Part shown: positions 1 through 11,900 of the stretch, in pieces
How the letters are laid out: the number at the start of each line of letters is the position of its first letter
How positions within the stretch are numbered: the first letter of the stretch is position 1
Assembly (NCBI RefSeq): GCF_010389155.1
Contig: NC_057767.1
Location: forward strand, 186,001-250,000
Reading direction: 5' to 3'
DNA from: Erigeron canadensis
Taxonomy: Eukaryota > Streptophyta > Magnoliopsida > Asterales > Asteraceae
DNA: 64,000 nt
Position numbers and translations under genes: made by a program
Notes under the pieces: generated by a model
The model's database searches: none
What the model was told of the DNA's origin: nothing
What the model saw: only the letters and a program-made list of their open reading frames with translations

Positions 1-2
1 TT

Positions 3-272
3 ACTTTAGATCAACTTTACAAAGAGTCTTCTGGCCCGATTGTTGTCACGATTTTTAAGCGTTCAGATGTGATCAGCGTGAATAACAAGTACATGAGTAC
101 CAACTTCTCATTTATGATGAAAAGGTTTGTAGGTAGAAGTAGAATTGTTTTATGTATAGATGTTTGTAAAAGGTTTATTATATTGCGATTACTTCATTAC
201 ATTCTATTTTCACATTTGTGTCCATATAATAACTTTTACTCTTACACACAGCTCAACATCGTATTAGTATAG
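3..272 (+). other. Open frame at left edge, possible exon end
   Basis: A reading frame is open from the left edge of the window and stops at 272. Its first 40 or so codons (LDQLYKESSGPIVVTIF and onward) look more protein-like than the tail, which is rich in Ile, Leu and Tyr codons typical of random AT-rich DNA. A GT shortly after the MMKRFV codons, near 130, could be a splice donor. The start has a faint resemblance to OB-fold segments of plant replication-protein-A-like proteins, but no diagnostic motif is visible. It may equally be chance. Confidence 0.18.
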
Positions 273-357
273 ATCATTTTTAAACTACACGCTAACAATC
301 AAAAGAATACTTTTTAAATACAACTACTACGCGAAAACAAATATAATTCATCCTGGT

Positions 358-385
358 CGTGCAACGCACGGGTTTTAAGACCTCG
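358..385 (+). mobile_element. Degenerate Helitron-type 3' terminus
   Basis: A hairpin CGTGC-AAC-GCACG is followed after 11 bases by CTCG, close to the Helitron 3' end layout (short GC-rich hairpin, 10-12 bases, CTRR). The last bases are degenerate. No matching 5' TC end was located, so the extent of the element is unknown. The flanks (273-1029) are AT-rich and show no gene. Confidence 0.4.
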
Positions 386-1029
386 TGTATTTAAAAATCA
401 AGCTTTCATTATAATAGAAAATATAATTATTACTTATCTTCAGATTTAGATTTTAAAAAAGAAAATAAAAGAAACTATATTTTTACTCCATCCAATCGTC
501 TTTTTGAGTTTTGTATAACACAATAAAATTTAAATGTAAAATAACTAACAATAAGTTATAATAAGAAAAAACATCCATATATCAATAAAGTTTGAATAAA
601 TAATGAATCAATAATAAAAAAAAAATATAAAATTAGAAAAAAATCCATATACATTGCATACCTGATGATATGTGCCAACATTTGTAACATATATGTAGAA
701 TTTTGATTCGGGTTTTTGAAAAAATCAGTTTGAATGGCCGTCAATAAAAGTAATGATTAGCTATAAAATTGGATGTAATTAGTGAAATACATATAGTATC
801 TTGTTTCATATATTTTGTACAGGATTTATTGAATTATTATATTGGATTTATAAGATTTGAAAGATTTTTTTGGATATATTAATTTAATATAAATAAATAG
901 AAATAAATATTGTGAAAAAAATATGGAGATGACACATAGAATAGATCCTACGTGGCAATGTTTAAGAATACATTTGAATTGTGGAGGAGGGCTAAAAAAG
1001 CTCGAATAACTACTCTTTTATTATATATA
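386..1029. other. AT-rich intergenic DNA, no gene seen
   Basis: Only short chance frames occur. The last 100 bases (about 925-1029) resemble 1945-2063 (a gagatg(a/c)cacata... block with related flanking), so a dispersed repeat sits just to the left of each of the two Helitron termini at 1030 and 2064. Confidence 0.5.
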
Positions 1030-1054
1030 CTAGGTCTTTTACCCGCAATATGCG
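1030..1054 (-). mobile_element. Helitron-type 3' terminus, minus strand
   Basis: Read on the minus strand, a hairpin CGCA-TAT-TGCG is followed by GGTAAAAGAC and then CTAG, with T as the next base. That is the plant Helitron 3' end: hairpin, short spacer, CTAG, inserted before T. The partner 5' TC end, which should lie to the right, was not found with confidence. Confidence 0.5.
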
Positions 1055-2063
1055 ATTTTTTTAAAAGCAGTATAATAATAAACTATATTATGAAACATGA
1101 AAAATATAGTGACCTCTAATCTTTGGATGATAGATTATGTAACGTGAACTCCATGCATAATGTTTTAAGATACAAATAGACCTAAAATCAGGTTGAAATT
1201 TGGCATTGAGGACTTTGTCTATACTTTAAAGAATTGTTATAGTTGGTCGAATACCCACAAAATACAATTAGGTCAACAAAACAAAACAATGAAGTGTAGT
1301 GTAGACCTACATGTAAAGTTGAAACACGCGAATTCGATTTATTGGAGTTCATAGAGTATATGATCAAGAATTAGGTGAAGATGTCTGGACTCTGAACCAA
1401 CCTATTTTGATACATCTATTATCGTCTATTAGTTCATATAGAGTATATTATTTCCACATCATGATGATTGAATCTTTTGACTACATAGAGTTTGATGAAT
1501 GTTTAACTATTTGTTAAATAACAATTATATACATACACAAAATAAAGCTTAAAAAAAACCCTTTTTATAAAATTACTAATGTGATTAGATTATATTACCA
1601 TTCATCCTAAATACATACAAATGGAATCAATAACAAATGAATTTGTAATCGTACGTACAATTCTAACAAATATAAGGATTTAGTAATATAGAATTTGTAA
1701 TCGTACGTACAAAGTGACGATTTTATTAAAAATAAAAATAAATAATAATAATAATAATAATAATAACAACAATAATAATAAAGGGTATGTAAGAATTTGT
1801 GGATTTGTAATATTCTTGCCAAATTAATGTTGATCAATCCCATAAATATATTGTTTTTCATATACGATATATCCAATTTTATAGTTTTTATATTCTAATT
1901 TATACTATATTTTTTATAAAAAAGATTGATAATTTAAAAAAAACATGGAGATGCCACATAGGATAAATCTTATGTGGCAACATTTAAGCACAGCTTTGAT
2001 TTAGGAAGGATGGCTTAAAAGGCTAGGATTCCTACTGTCTTAATATTTATATATATATATATA
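1055..2063. other. Intergenic DNA with an AAT microsatellite
   Basis: No gene is supported. A trinucleotide run of AAT/ATA with some AAC units lies at about 1738-1781. A 19-base string (tttgtaatcgtacgtacaa) occurs twice, near 1640 and 1692, marking a short direct duplication. A TA-rich run (about 2048-2062) abuts the next element. Confidence 0.5.
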
Positions 2064-2418
2064 CTAGTACAGTACCTGCACAATGCGGCGGTGGTCGTGG
2101 CGGCGACGGTGTGGTGGTGGGAGGGACTGGTGGCGGTGGTGGCGGCGTCAAGTGGTGTAGATAATTGATGTAAAAGTAATTTATTTAAAAGGTTAATGAA
2201 GATATTTTGAAAGATAAAAGTCTGAGAGTGTAATTTAATCATTAATGTTATTTTAAATAATATTCCCATGTAGCATTTAAAAAGAGAGTTTTTATTAGAC
2301 AATACAAAAGTATAGATTAGATGTATAGGAAAATTAAGATTAAGAAATAGGGGTATTTTGGGTATAAAAAAATATTGAATTTTCTAAAATAAGATAATTC
2401 AATATGTTTTATAAGGGA
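2064..2418 (-). mobile_element. Non-autonomous Helitron unit 1 of a tandem trio
   Basis: On the minus strand the unit begins TCCCTTATAAAACATATTG and ends CTAG followed by T, with a GC-rich stem region (gcattgtgc) just before the end. The inner part is related to 18931-19219 (shared gtagat-attgatgtaaaagtaat and taatcattaatg blocks). It encodes nothing recognisable. Its 5' end touches the next unit directly. Confidence 0.55.
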
Positions 2419-2679
2419 CGAGGGTTGGTGCCCGCGCGTTGCGGCGGTTAAACGGTGATGATAATATAAAACAGTGGGGGATGAATCAATATGTGTGTGT
2501 GTAAATAGTAAAGAGAGAAAGAAAATGACTGTGTGTTAGATCTTGGTACGAGTTTTGTCTGATTGAATTTAGAGATATAATTAGAATTAGAGGTAATGTA
2601 TGAATGAGGGGTAATATGGAGATATTGAAAAGATTGCTGAATTTCCTAAAATATGGAGTCTAATATGTTCTATAAGGGA
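2419..2679 (-). mobile_element. Non-autonomous Helitron unit 2 of a tandem trio
   Basis: It starts immediately after unit 1. On the minus strand it opens with TCCCTTATAGAACATATTAG, a close match to the 5' end of unit 1. It ends with a GC-rich stem (gcaacgcgcggg) and CTCG in place of CTAG. The 261 bp hold no coding region. Confidence 0.5.
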
Positions 2680-2798
2680 CTAGAGGGGTACCCGCACGTT
2701 GCAGCAGCGTTAATTCTAAAAAACGATGGTTAAATGTGGCGGTAAGTTTCCCGTTGCGTGAATTTATGACTAAAAACGAATGGGTTCTATAGAGTAGA
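2680..2798 (-). mobile_element. Non-autonomous Helitron unit 3 of a tandem trio
   Basis: It directly abuts unit 2. The minus-strand 3' end is gcaacgtgc stem, spacer, CTAG, then T from the neighbouring unit's flank. The minus-strand 5' end reads TCTACTCTATAGAACCC. At about 119 bp it is very short, so it may be internally deleted. There is no coding content. Confidence 0.45.
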
Positions 2799-3876
2799 CT
2801 TACACATGCAATGCAACCAATAATTTTAATCTAATTAATGTAGAAAATAAACCGAGATTTTGTCTTCTACATTAACCAACCGTTATCAATCCAATGTTTT
2901 AAAGATTATAAAGTAAACTTTCAATCTATATTACTATACGTTGAGCTGCGTTTTTGAGGCATTGAGTTGCTTTTTTGAGCTTTGCTTTGAATGTATTGTT
3001 AATGCATAGTTGTTCAACTGCATAGCTCCATACATCAACATACCACAACATCCATTATTATATGCTAGTTCGACCTTACCTTTATCACTAACTTTAAAGT
3101 AACTATAGATATAAAAATCTCTACTCTAAAACAATCAATGATAAATACTTATATACATAAGCTTTTACAAAGTGAATTTTACAACCATTTGTCATATGTC
3201 ATGTGACTGATCTTAGCATGGTCTTCGTTTATTATCCATTACTTTATCAAGTTTTTATTTCACTTAATATATTACTCAAATACAATTTCCACCTATCTTG
3301 GCATAAGACATGTTTGTTATCAATACGAAACATTAAACTCTAAAAAATAAAAGTTCTAACCTGAACAACTGGAGCAGGCATCGTTTGATGGACCCATTGC
3401 GAAAATGATCATAAATCTAAGAAATCTTGACAAAAACAATACATTGAAAGATGAATTGAAAATGAGATGGTACTTAAAACCATGCACTTTCTAACAACTA
3501 CCCATTATATAAAATTTCTTTATACCCCACGTTTAAGGTGCATAATCCAGGTCGATTAGAGTATGTGTATGCCACAATGTGAGTATGCGTATGAATTTAT
3601 ACAATTTTATACGTCGATAGATGCATATATATAGTTTTTATAGTTAATAGATTGTATAATTTTATGACGACCAAATACTTGCTATATTTACCAAAATTAT
3701 CATTAATCTTGGTTAACTCAGCCAACGCCAAATTTTCGTACTTCAATGGGCAACGCTTTTTTAAGGAGCCCCACTTCTGACTGCTCTATTGCTTCTCGCG
3801 TCTCCTGTAGTTACTTTTGTTTATTAATACTATGTGATAACTCTACATGAAAGCGACTATACAATATGTATGGTCG
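2799..3876. other. Intergenic DNA, nothing recognised
   Basis: AT-rich sequence without a supported gene or RNA. There is no frame longer than about 60 codons with protein-like composition and no clear terminal repeats. Confidence 0.45.
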
Positions 3877-3884
3877 GTTCTTAG

Positions 3885-5245
3885 CAATGTTTTGAAAACC
3901 AGATCGCACATTGAACCGGTATGACAACATTTCACTGGTCAGACCGGTCGGATCGGTCGGACCGGAATTGAACCGGGATATACATATATACACATATTAT
4001 ATATGGGAAAAGGGAATATAAAGTTGTCCAGTACCTAAGCTTAGGTGTGGAACCCCTCACATACTAATATTTTATTATTTATTGTTTAATGAATAAATGT
4101 CTGGTCTCCCATGATTTTTATGGTTTAAAAAATTAATATGTAAATATCCGGCATTTAAGCTTAAGTATCTAACAGTACTATATTCTCATCCCCATATATA
4201 TATATATATATATATATTAGATAACTTATAATTGAGTTTACTTATCGCAATACATATGTGTTATATATATTTATTATAGTGAACAATATCATACATATTA
4301 ATTTATATAGTATATAATTAATGGATAATGATAAATCAATCTAATTGGTATGCTTAAAAATCAACCTAATTATAGGATGATGACAAGTGGAAAAATCATG
4401 GGGCAAAATTAGGAAAGAGAATCAGTGGAATCCACATGTCATATTCTTAAGATATTAGGTTGATTTTTAGACACATAAGTTAGAGAAATGATAAATGTAC
4501 TATTTCTTTTTATTATTAGTTTACCACAAAATATAAGTTTTTCAACATACGGTAAAAGTCACTGTTGTTTCTGTGTGGTAAATGTATTACTTATGATTGT
4601 ACAATTATCACTTCCCCATAAGTTAGGTCGATTAATATTTAGTTAGATTAAATTATTTTCCATAATTAAAATAGGAAATATATGGCTCTTAAAAATGTGC
4701 CACCATTCCACTGCACACGTTCACTTATATTTATTTAATTTTTTAATCCAATTCATAGAATATTAGATAGTGGAACAGACTTTTGAAGTCCCCATCTTCT
4801 TCTCTTTCTATAACCAAATCCAATCAAATCTCAAACAAACAATAATATTAATACAATGACAGCGGCAGCCTGACCAACAACGGCGGATCTATGCGCGCAA
4901 GCAGCTCCGGCAACCCAACAAGGCCATCTCCGGCGACACAATAAAGTCACCAGCCGGACTCCACTTATCTCCGACGACCTCGTCCATGCACCGCTGCCCG
5001 TCAGATTCAGCTTCCTCCAGTCATTATGCCTGTTATTCCGACGAAACACTCATATATTTGACTGTTTGACCGGTTTAATACTGATTTAAAGCGATCCGGT
5101 TCGTCCCGATTCGCACGGTTTATCCCATCCCGGTTTGTTCCGGTTCACTTTCAATGAACGGACCGGTGGGCGTTGAACCGGACATCTTCAAAGTTCCGAT
5201 CGAACCGCGGTCCGTTCGGTCCGACCGGCCGGTTTAAAAACATTG
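3885..5245. mobile_element. Non-autonomous hAT-type element
   Basis: The ends are inverted repeats: CAATGTTTTgAAAACC at the left, and GGTTTAAAAACATTG at the right (reverse complement CAATGTTTTTAAACC). The element is flanked by an exact 8-bp direct repeat GTTCTTAG (3877-3884 and 5246-5253), the target duplication length of hAT transposons. Both subterminal regions are packed with CCGGTT/GACCGG motifs. No transposase is present. The interior contains a GC-rich island (about 4855-5040) unlike its surroundings and a TA microsatellite (4195-4219). Confidence 0.8.
4195..4219. repeat. (TA)n microsatellite
   Basis: An uninterrupted alternating T/A run of about 25 bases inside the hAT-type element. 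Confidence 0.9.
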
Positions 5246-5253
5246 GTTCTTAG

Positions 5254-5886
5254 TTAAGTTCTTACCCCTTCCATAAGCAGGTCATCGAACAGGCATAGTT
5301 TTAGCTTTACTTGAGGTTGTATCAAACATTATAGAAATGCTGGCATAATCAATCCCTGCAACGTCGCAAATTTACACACAAAATCTTGATTTAAGACGAC
5401 AATCAATTCCATTAAACAAATCTAATCATGTTTTTTCTTTCTTTTCTTAACAAACAACGAAATGATCACAAAGTCATGATCCGTTACAAATAACAGTATA
5501 TATAACATAGCAAACCACATGATAGCGGTGTGAAGTGATCAAGAGAATATAAGATTGCTAAAACCAAAAAAATATATATAAAGAACAATGATACCAACCG
5601 ATAGTTGAAGTTACATCCATTGAATCAACTCGAATATACCCATTCAAAATATTACCCAACTGGAATATTTAAAACCCTACTGATCATATGAACTTGGGAA
5701 TGAAAAATTACCCTATTCGATCTCATCTAAAACTCCATAAGAATTCGAAGATTTACATGCACATTAACCGAGCTTACATGACTATTTACAATACATATCA
5801 ATAATCAATAATAAATGACTTGTAAGGACAAAAGAGTTGAGCCATCAAATATTGAAACGTTACTGTATCCATGTAAAAATAACAAT
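5254..5886. other. Intergenic DNA, nothing recognised
   Basis: AT-rich sequence between two transposon-like elements. No gene, RNA or repeat boundary is supported. Confidence 0.45.
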
Positions 5887-6382
5887 CACTACAAAAAAAA
5901 AAATCAATTATTTACATTTGGTTATAAGAAGTGTAAAAAAATTTATGAATTTATTCACATATAAGAATGTGTAAAAAAAAAAAGTTACATTTAAAAGTGT
6001 GAATAAATTTTAAAAACTATAATATTTTCACACTTATAAATGTGTAAACAAAATATTAACACTTAAAAGTGTGAACAATTGTCAAATATTTTCATACTTA
6101 AGAGTGTGAAAGACAATTTGTAACACATAGTTTCTTCACACTCTACATGTGTGAAGAAAATAGGTGTTACAAATTAATTTTCACACTCTTAAATGTGAAC
6201 AATTGACAAGTTTTTACACACTTGAAAGTGTGAACTTTTCTTTTAAACATGTATAAGTGTATAAATATTGTGATTTTTTTAATTTCTTCACACCGTTATA
6301 TGTAAATTATTTCTATACACTTATAAATGTGATTGAATTAACGAAAATTTTCACATTTTTTAAAAGTAATAAAAAACAAGTG
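5887..6382. mobile_element. CACTA-like palindromic foldback element
   Basis: It starts CACTACAAAAAAA, the usual start of plant CACTA elements, and ends ...ACAAGTG. Most of its length is an imperfect inverted repeat centred near 6150, where acacatag...ctatgtgt-type arms meet. A motif like TTCACACTTNNAAGTGTGAA, itself palindromic, recurs about ten times on both arms. There is no coding region. The right terminus is degenerate and I could not find a 3-bp target duplication, so class assignment is tentative. Confidence 0.5.
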
Positions 6383-7645
6383 TGAAAAATGATATATCTA
6401 TCAATATATATAACAAGGTCCTAAATTCATTCCTAAACAAATAAGAACCTTTGGATGAATTCCAACTTTGATTTAGAACCCTTAGATCAAATTTAATTAT
6501 TTTAACTTTTTTAAATGATGACATTAATACTTACACTTTATATGATTAGTCAAAATATATCTCTCTTGTATATTTATTTTTAATGTATATTTACTTTTAA
6601 TTTTTGAAAGTTTACATAACTAAAATTTTGTTCCTATTGCCTCCGTAGCATTATTAATTTCTATGTAATTTATATTTTCTTTTTCTAAATAAACAAATAA
6701 ATAAGGGATAAAATCTTAAGTAACCATGTTTAATTCTGATGTGACTTGAAAACATATGCATACATGTAATGTAATGTAATGTATTATTTTATTCTTATTT
6801 TAAAAAAAGTAACTAATAACATAAAATTATATTTAAAATTATTTATATTATATTTTTTAAACAGTTAGTTTGTATTCAACATCAGGTAACACCTCACCGT
6901 AAAAAAGTGAAGTCCTGCACGTACTCTAGACTACGAGATATAGAACATAAGCCATTACAGGTAATTCAGAAGAAAAAAAAACTCACAGGCTTGTCACTCC
7001 TAAGAGTCGAACCCAAGACCTATGAGAAAAGTAAATTTAATACCTCACTGACATTCATATGAAGATAAATCAAATTTGATTGTTAAGCATCACTAATATA
7101 TACATATTAATATTTTTATTTATAAAAGAAAATACATTACTCCATCCATCGCAAGATAAATGTTACATTTTTTACTTAATTTTGATTTTTGGTTCTAATT
7201 AGTGCTCACTTTTGAGAATAACATGTTAATTTTTTTTATATTATTGTATTTTTATTTTTTAAACTATAATACCCCTAACATATTTACCCACACATTAATT
7301 ATAAAAAACAAAGGAAGTCAGTAGCTAGCAGATGTATCCATGGTTTTTTCACAGGTAATGGGTTCGATACTTGGGAGTGAGGTGTTTGTAAAGTTGTTTT
7401 TTAGAGATGCCAATGTGCGGTAGAACAGACGCGGTCAAGATAATGTAGTCTATCCTTAATGAAATCACCTTCATATGATGAGCAAAAGTGCAATTCGTAA
7501 CATGTCTTTTCAAATAATACATTAAAAGGTCTCTGCAAAAGTTAATGGTAATATTGTCATCCAATGAACATGTATATGATGGTTATATATTTTTTTAGTT
7601 ATGTATTATTTTTATTATGAATATGACTTTAAAACAAATGAGTTA
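6383..7645. other. Intergenic DNA with SINE-like fragments
   Basis: No gene is seen. Near 7000-7015 the minus strand carries a GGGTTCGACTC block, and near 7360 the plus strand carries GGGTTCGATAC. Both resemble the B box of tRNA-derived SINEs followed by a T/A-rich tail. Clear A boxes and target duplications were not established. A Stowaway-like start (CTCCATCCATC after TTA) lies near 7140. Confidence 0.3.
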
Positions 7646-7890
7646 CTCCCTCTTTCCTATTTTAAATGTCATATTTTGATTCTTTAAGTTTTTTTCTTTC
7701 AACTTTGACCGTAAAGATTTTTTGTATTATATAGTATTTGATAAAAATTATAACAATAAAAAAGGTATAAAACTCAATCTATTTATATATTTAATATCAA
7801 GTGTTATATAACAAAATCGAAAACATTTACGGTCAAATTTGAAAGAAAAAGACTTGTAAAGTCAAACTATGACATCTAAAATGAGATCGA
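7646..7890. mobile_element. Stowaway-like MITE
   Basis: The left end is CTCCCTCTTTCCTATTTTAA and the right end, reverse-complemented, reads TCGATCTCATTTTAGATGTC. The inner parts of the two ends (ATTTTAAATGTCATA) match well as an inverted repeat. TA dinucleotides flank both ends (7644-7645, 7891-7892), as expected for a Tc1/mariner-derived MITE. It is about 245 bp and non-coding. The outermost bases of the right end are degenerate. Confidence 0.55.
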
Positions 7891-7930
7891 TAAAATAATA
7901 TTCAATGACTTTCGTCATTGTAATTTCATG

Positions 7931-7935
7931 TTTCT
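7931..7935. repeat. Target site duplication TTTCT, left copy
   Basis: TTTCT immediately before the TGTGACA terminus. The same five bases follow the terminal TGTGACA at 17978-17982. Confidence 0.7.
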
Positions 7936-8812
7936 TGTGACATCCGTCACCAAAATCATTATTTTATAATAGTCTCTAACTTGTATTAGAAATCATAATC
8001 CTATTAGAATTCTTGATAGATTATATACTATTGTATCCTAATTATATTCAAACTTCAAAACACTTATCTCCATAATAAATATAAAGTGAATATCTTAAAC
8101 AAAAAAAAAAAAAATTAAACCACAATTGTGATTTTTGCTCTCTGCCGTGGAATACATCACTAAAACCAAAATTTTATAAATCATATATTTAAGCCTACAT
8201 CTTAAAGATTTCTTGGATATTTAGTATCTAAGGAGTGATCTTCAATCTTGGGGTAAATTACTTATCTTTTCTTTTCATATATATAACTATATTTTTTTTT
8301 TAATCTTTTATCATAAGTAGCCTATTTGATGAATATATATTATGAGAAACATCACTTCTTTTCTTGGATATTGATGCATCACTTCTTTTTACATGTAGCA
8401 AGTTTTGAGAAATATATTTGGAAGAATATGAATGAATGCTATGTGTTGGTTATTGATATTTGATGTGTTATTACCATAATATTATAGTTATCGCCATCGC
8501 AAAGTAGATAGTACAGCAGGAAATCAGTTCTGACCACTTTTGGTAGAACGGCCATATCTGGAGCTCTGAGTGTCCTTTTGACCTGATTCCAGTTGGAGAA
8601 GAAAGCTAACTCACTGGGCTACATTTCATATTTTATGAGTTTTTCCCAGATCGTTCATCTCGAACCTCTAAATCGTGCCCCAAGTTCGCACTTAGGTTCT
8701 GGAAATTTTCTGAAGAAAAATAAAAACATGGTTGACATGATTTTAGTTGTGTAACCGCTTAAACTATACATGAGGATGTGTGTGACGCAATTAGTAAATG
8801 GAACATGAATAG
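7936..8812 (+). repeat. 5' part of an outer gypsy-type LTR
   Basis: It begins TGTGACATCC, a common start of plant gypsy LTRs, and is preceded by the TTTCT duplication. A TATA-like TATAAA lies at about 8080-8085. A block ATCTTCAATCTTGGGGTAAAT near 8230 resembles the R/U5 leader of the LTR at 14.6 kb. The right edge is uncertain. The sequence passes without an obvious primer-binding site into the leader of the polyprotein. A GGTAT at 8813-8817 matches the five bases after 17567 and could mark the interruption point, but a 5-mer match is weak. Confidence 0.5.
8080..8085 (+). promoter_or_regulatory. Putative LTR TATA box
   Basis: TATAAA in the context aaatataaagtg, about 145 bp inside the outer LTR, where a U3 promoter would be expected. 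Inferred from position only. Confidence 0.35.
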
Positions 8813-8960
8813 AGGTATATACTGACCTATAGGTGCAAACGAGACCTTCATACGTTAGGAAAACTTAGGAGTTAGTCGAGTGTGATCAAAGGTTGTGAAT
8901 CGGGTTACGACTTAAAATTCTAAATACGCCTAACTAAACTATGTTCTCCTTTGTAGAGAA

Positions 8961-11900
8961 ATGGCACCAAGAAGGGTCGATGCTGAGACGAGCGCTGAGG
9001 CTAGACGCCAAGAGGAAGAGGCTAAGCGAAGGGCTGAGTTGGCGACTCTCATATCCCAACAAATCAATGATGCCATGCCGAACATCGCCGCTCAAATTGC
9101 TGAGAATGTCACTGCTACCATCAACATGGCAAGAGGGCAAGAAGGTAGAGGAAATGCCAATGACCGAAATGCTTACAAGACTTTTACGTCTTGCAACCCA
9201 AAGGAGTTTTATGGGACGGAGGGTCCCGTTGGGTTGCTGTCTTGGTTTCAAAGCATGGAGGCAGTACTAAACATCATTGATTGTACACCCGCCGACCGTG
9301 TCAAGTTTGCAGCAAGTAAGCTTCAAGGGAGGGCACTAACCTGGTGGAACCTCCAAGTCACCACGAGAAGTGTCGCCACAATGAATGCATTGACATGGGA
9401 CCAGTTCAAAGAAGAAATGAAAAGGGAGTATTGCCCTAGACCAGCAGTTCAGAAGTTGGAAATTGAGTTTTGGAATCACACCATGAAAGGAATGGAGTTG
9501 GAGGCGTATGCGATTCGCTTCCATGAGTTGTGTGTGTTAGTGCCGGACATGGTGAACACCGAAGCAAAGAAAGTGGAAAGGTTTGTTTATGGATTGGCAC
9601 CCGAAGTGAGATTGATGGTCACGACGGCGAACCCCGCCACACTGGGAGAAGCTGTGAGTTTGTCGACGAAGCTAGTCAATGACCTAGTTAGGACTGGGAG
9701 GTACTCGCGAGGCGAGGCGAGTTCGAAGCAAGGTGGAGGGAGCCGATTCGGTGATTATAAGGGGAGTGGGCCTGATAAGAGGCAGAAGATTGTGAGAAAT
9801 TATGGTATCAATGAAGCTAACCCCGACCCGAACCACGGGCAGTCACCAAGATGCAACCGTTGTGGGAACCACCATCGTGATGAATGCAAGCAGTGCACGA
9901 TTTGCCGCCGATTTGGGCATCTCGCTGCAACTTGTCGAAGTGGAATAAGAGTTGGAGGGATTCGGAATGGATGTCATGAATGTGGGAGTACCGAGCATTG
10001 GAGGAATGCATGTCCTAGATTGAGAAGGGCACAAGGCAACCGTAGGGATGGAAATGGTAACCGTGGGAACTTTAGGAATGTCGGAAATCGTGGAAACCAA
10101 GTGAACCAAGGCAATGGAAACCGAATGAATCAAGGAAATGGTGGGAACAGAGGAAATGGTGGGAATCAAGCGAACATGGGGAATCAAGGGAATAACAACA
10201 ACCAAGGAAACCGAGGAAACCAAGGAAGGCAAGCAGGAGGAAGGCTCTATGCAATGGGAGTGAACGAGGCGCGTGATGACCCGAATGTCATCGTAGGTAC
10301 GTTTCCATTAAATAATGTATATGCCTCTATGTTGTTTGATTCTGGTGCCGAAAGAAGTTTTATCTCTTTTGAATTTAAGGATATGATTGGTAAGAAACCT
10401 AATGAGCTTGATGAAACTTACTATATCGAATATGCTAATGGAAACGAGTATAGGACTAAGGAAATTATTTTTGATTGTACGTTAACTTTAGACGAGAAAG
10501 ATTATAGTATAGACTTGATTCCCATCGAGATAGGAAGTTTTGATGTGATAGTAGGAATGGATTGGTTGTCTAAGATGCGTGCTGAAATACTTTGCCATGA
10601 AAGAGTCATTAGAATTCCCTTGGATAATGATGAGGTGCTCATAATACAAGGCCATCGGGCGGGAGTCCAACCCAAGATAGTGTCATCTATGAAAGTAAGG
10701 AAATATTTACGTAAGGAATATCACACATACTTGGCACAAGTAGTGGATAAACAAGTAAAAAGTAAGGATCCTCATAAGGTCATGGTAGTTAGGGACTTTC
10801 TAGATGTGTTCCCTGACGAACTACCCGGACTTCCACCCACGAGGCAGGTGGAGTTTACGATTGATTTAGTTCCCGGGGCAGCCCCCGTAGCTAAAGCACC
10901 GTACAGGCTAGCGCCCTCCGAGATGCGAGAACTTTCAGAGCAATTACAAGAATTGCTTGATAAAGGATTAATCCAACCTAGTTCTTCGCCATGGGGTGCT
11001 CCAATTCTTTTTGTCAAAAAGAAAGATGGATCTCTGAGGATGTGCATAGACTATAGGGAGTTGAATAAGCTGACGATCAAGAATAGGTATCCGCTGCCAC
11101 GAATTGACGATTTGTTCGATCAACTTCAAGGAGCATCGCATTTCTCGAAAATCGATCTTAGATCCGGCTATCATCAGTTGAGGGTACGAGAAGAAGATGT
11201 ACCTAAAACGGCTTTTAGAACGCGCTATGGACATTACGAGTTTCTGGTGATGCCATTTGGTCTCACAAATGCGTCTGCCGTTTTCATGGATCTAATGAAC
11301 CGAATTTGTAGGCCATACTTGGACAAATTCGTCATAGTATTCATTGATGATATTTTGATATATTCTCGTAGTAAGGATGAACACGAGAAGCATTTAAGAA
11401 TAATACTGCAATTGCTTAGAGACGAGAAGTTGTATGCGAAGTTTTCTAAGTGTGAATTTTGGCTCCGCCAAGTCCAATTCCTTGGACATCTCGTAGACGA
11501 AGAAGGAATTCATGTGGACCCATCCAAGATAGAGGCGATTAAGAAGTGGGAGGCACCAAAGACGCCAACGGAAGTGCGTAGCTTCCTAGGATTGGCAGGC
11601 TATTATCGAAGATTCATCCAAGGATTCTCTAAAATTGCGGTACCTCTGACCCAATTGACCCAAAAGTCAAGAGAATTCATATGGGGTGAAGAACAAGAAC
11701 GGGCGTTCCAAACGCTTAAGAACATGTTGTGTGAAGCACCCATACTAGCGTTGCCGGATGGAATGGAAGGATTTGTGGTATATTGTGATGCGTCGAATAA
11801 AGGACTTGGGTGCGTGCTTATGCAAAGAGACAAGGTCATTGCCTACGCGTCTAGACAATTGAAGCCACACGAGAAAAATTATTCGACACACGATCTGGAG

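Noticed and set aside
1607..1876. 89-codon minus-strand frame over the AAT microsatellite
   Set aside because: The tyrosine run is just the translated microsatellite.
4831..5049. 72-codon minus-strand frame in the hAT-type element
   Set aside because: Composition reflects the GC-rich island; no domain or start context supports a protein.
5887..6382. Regularly spaced short repeats that could suggest a CRISPR array
   Set aside because: The spacing is irregular, the words are self-palindromic and AT-rich, and the context is a plant genome; a foldback transposon fits.
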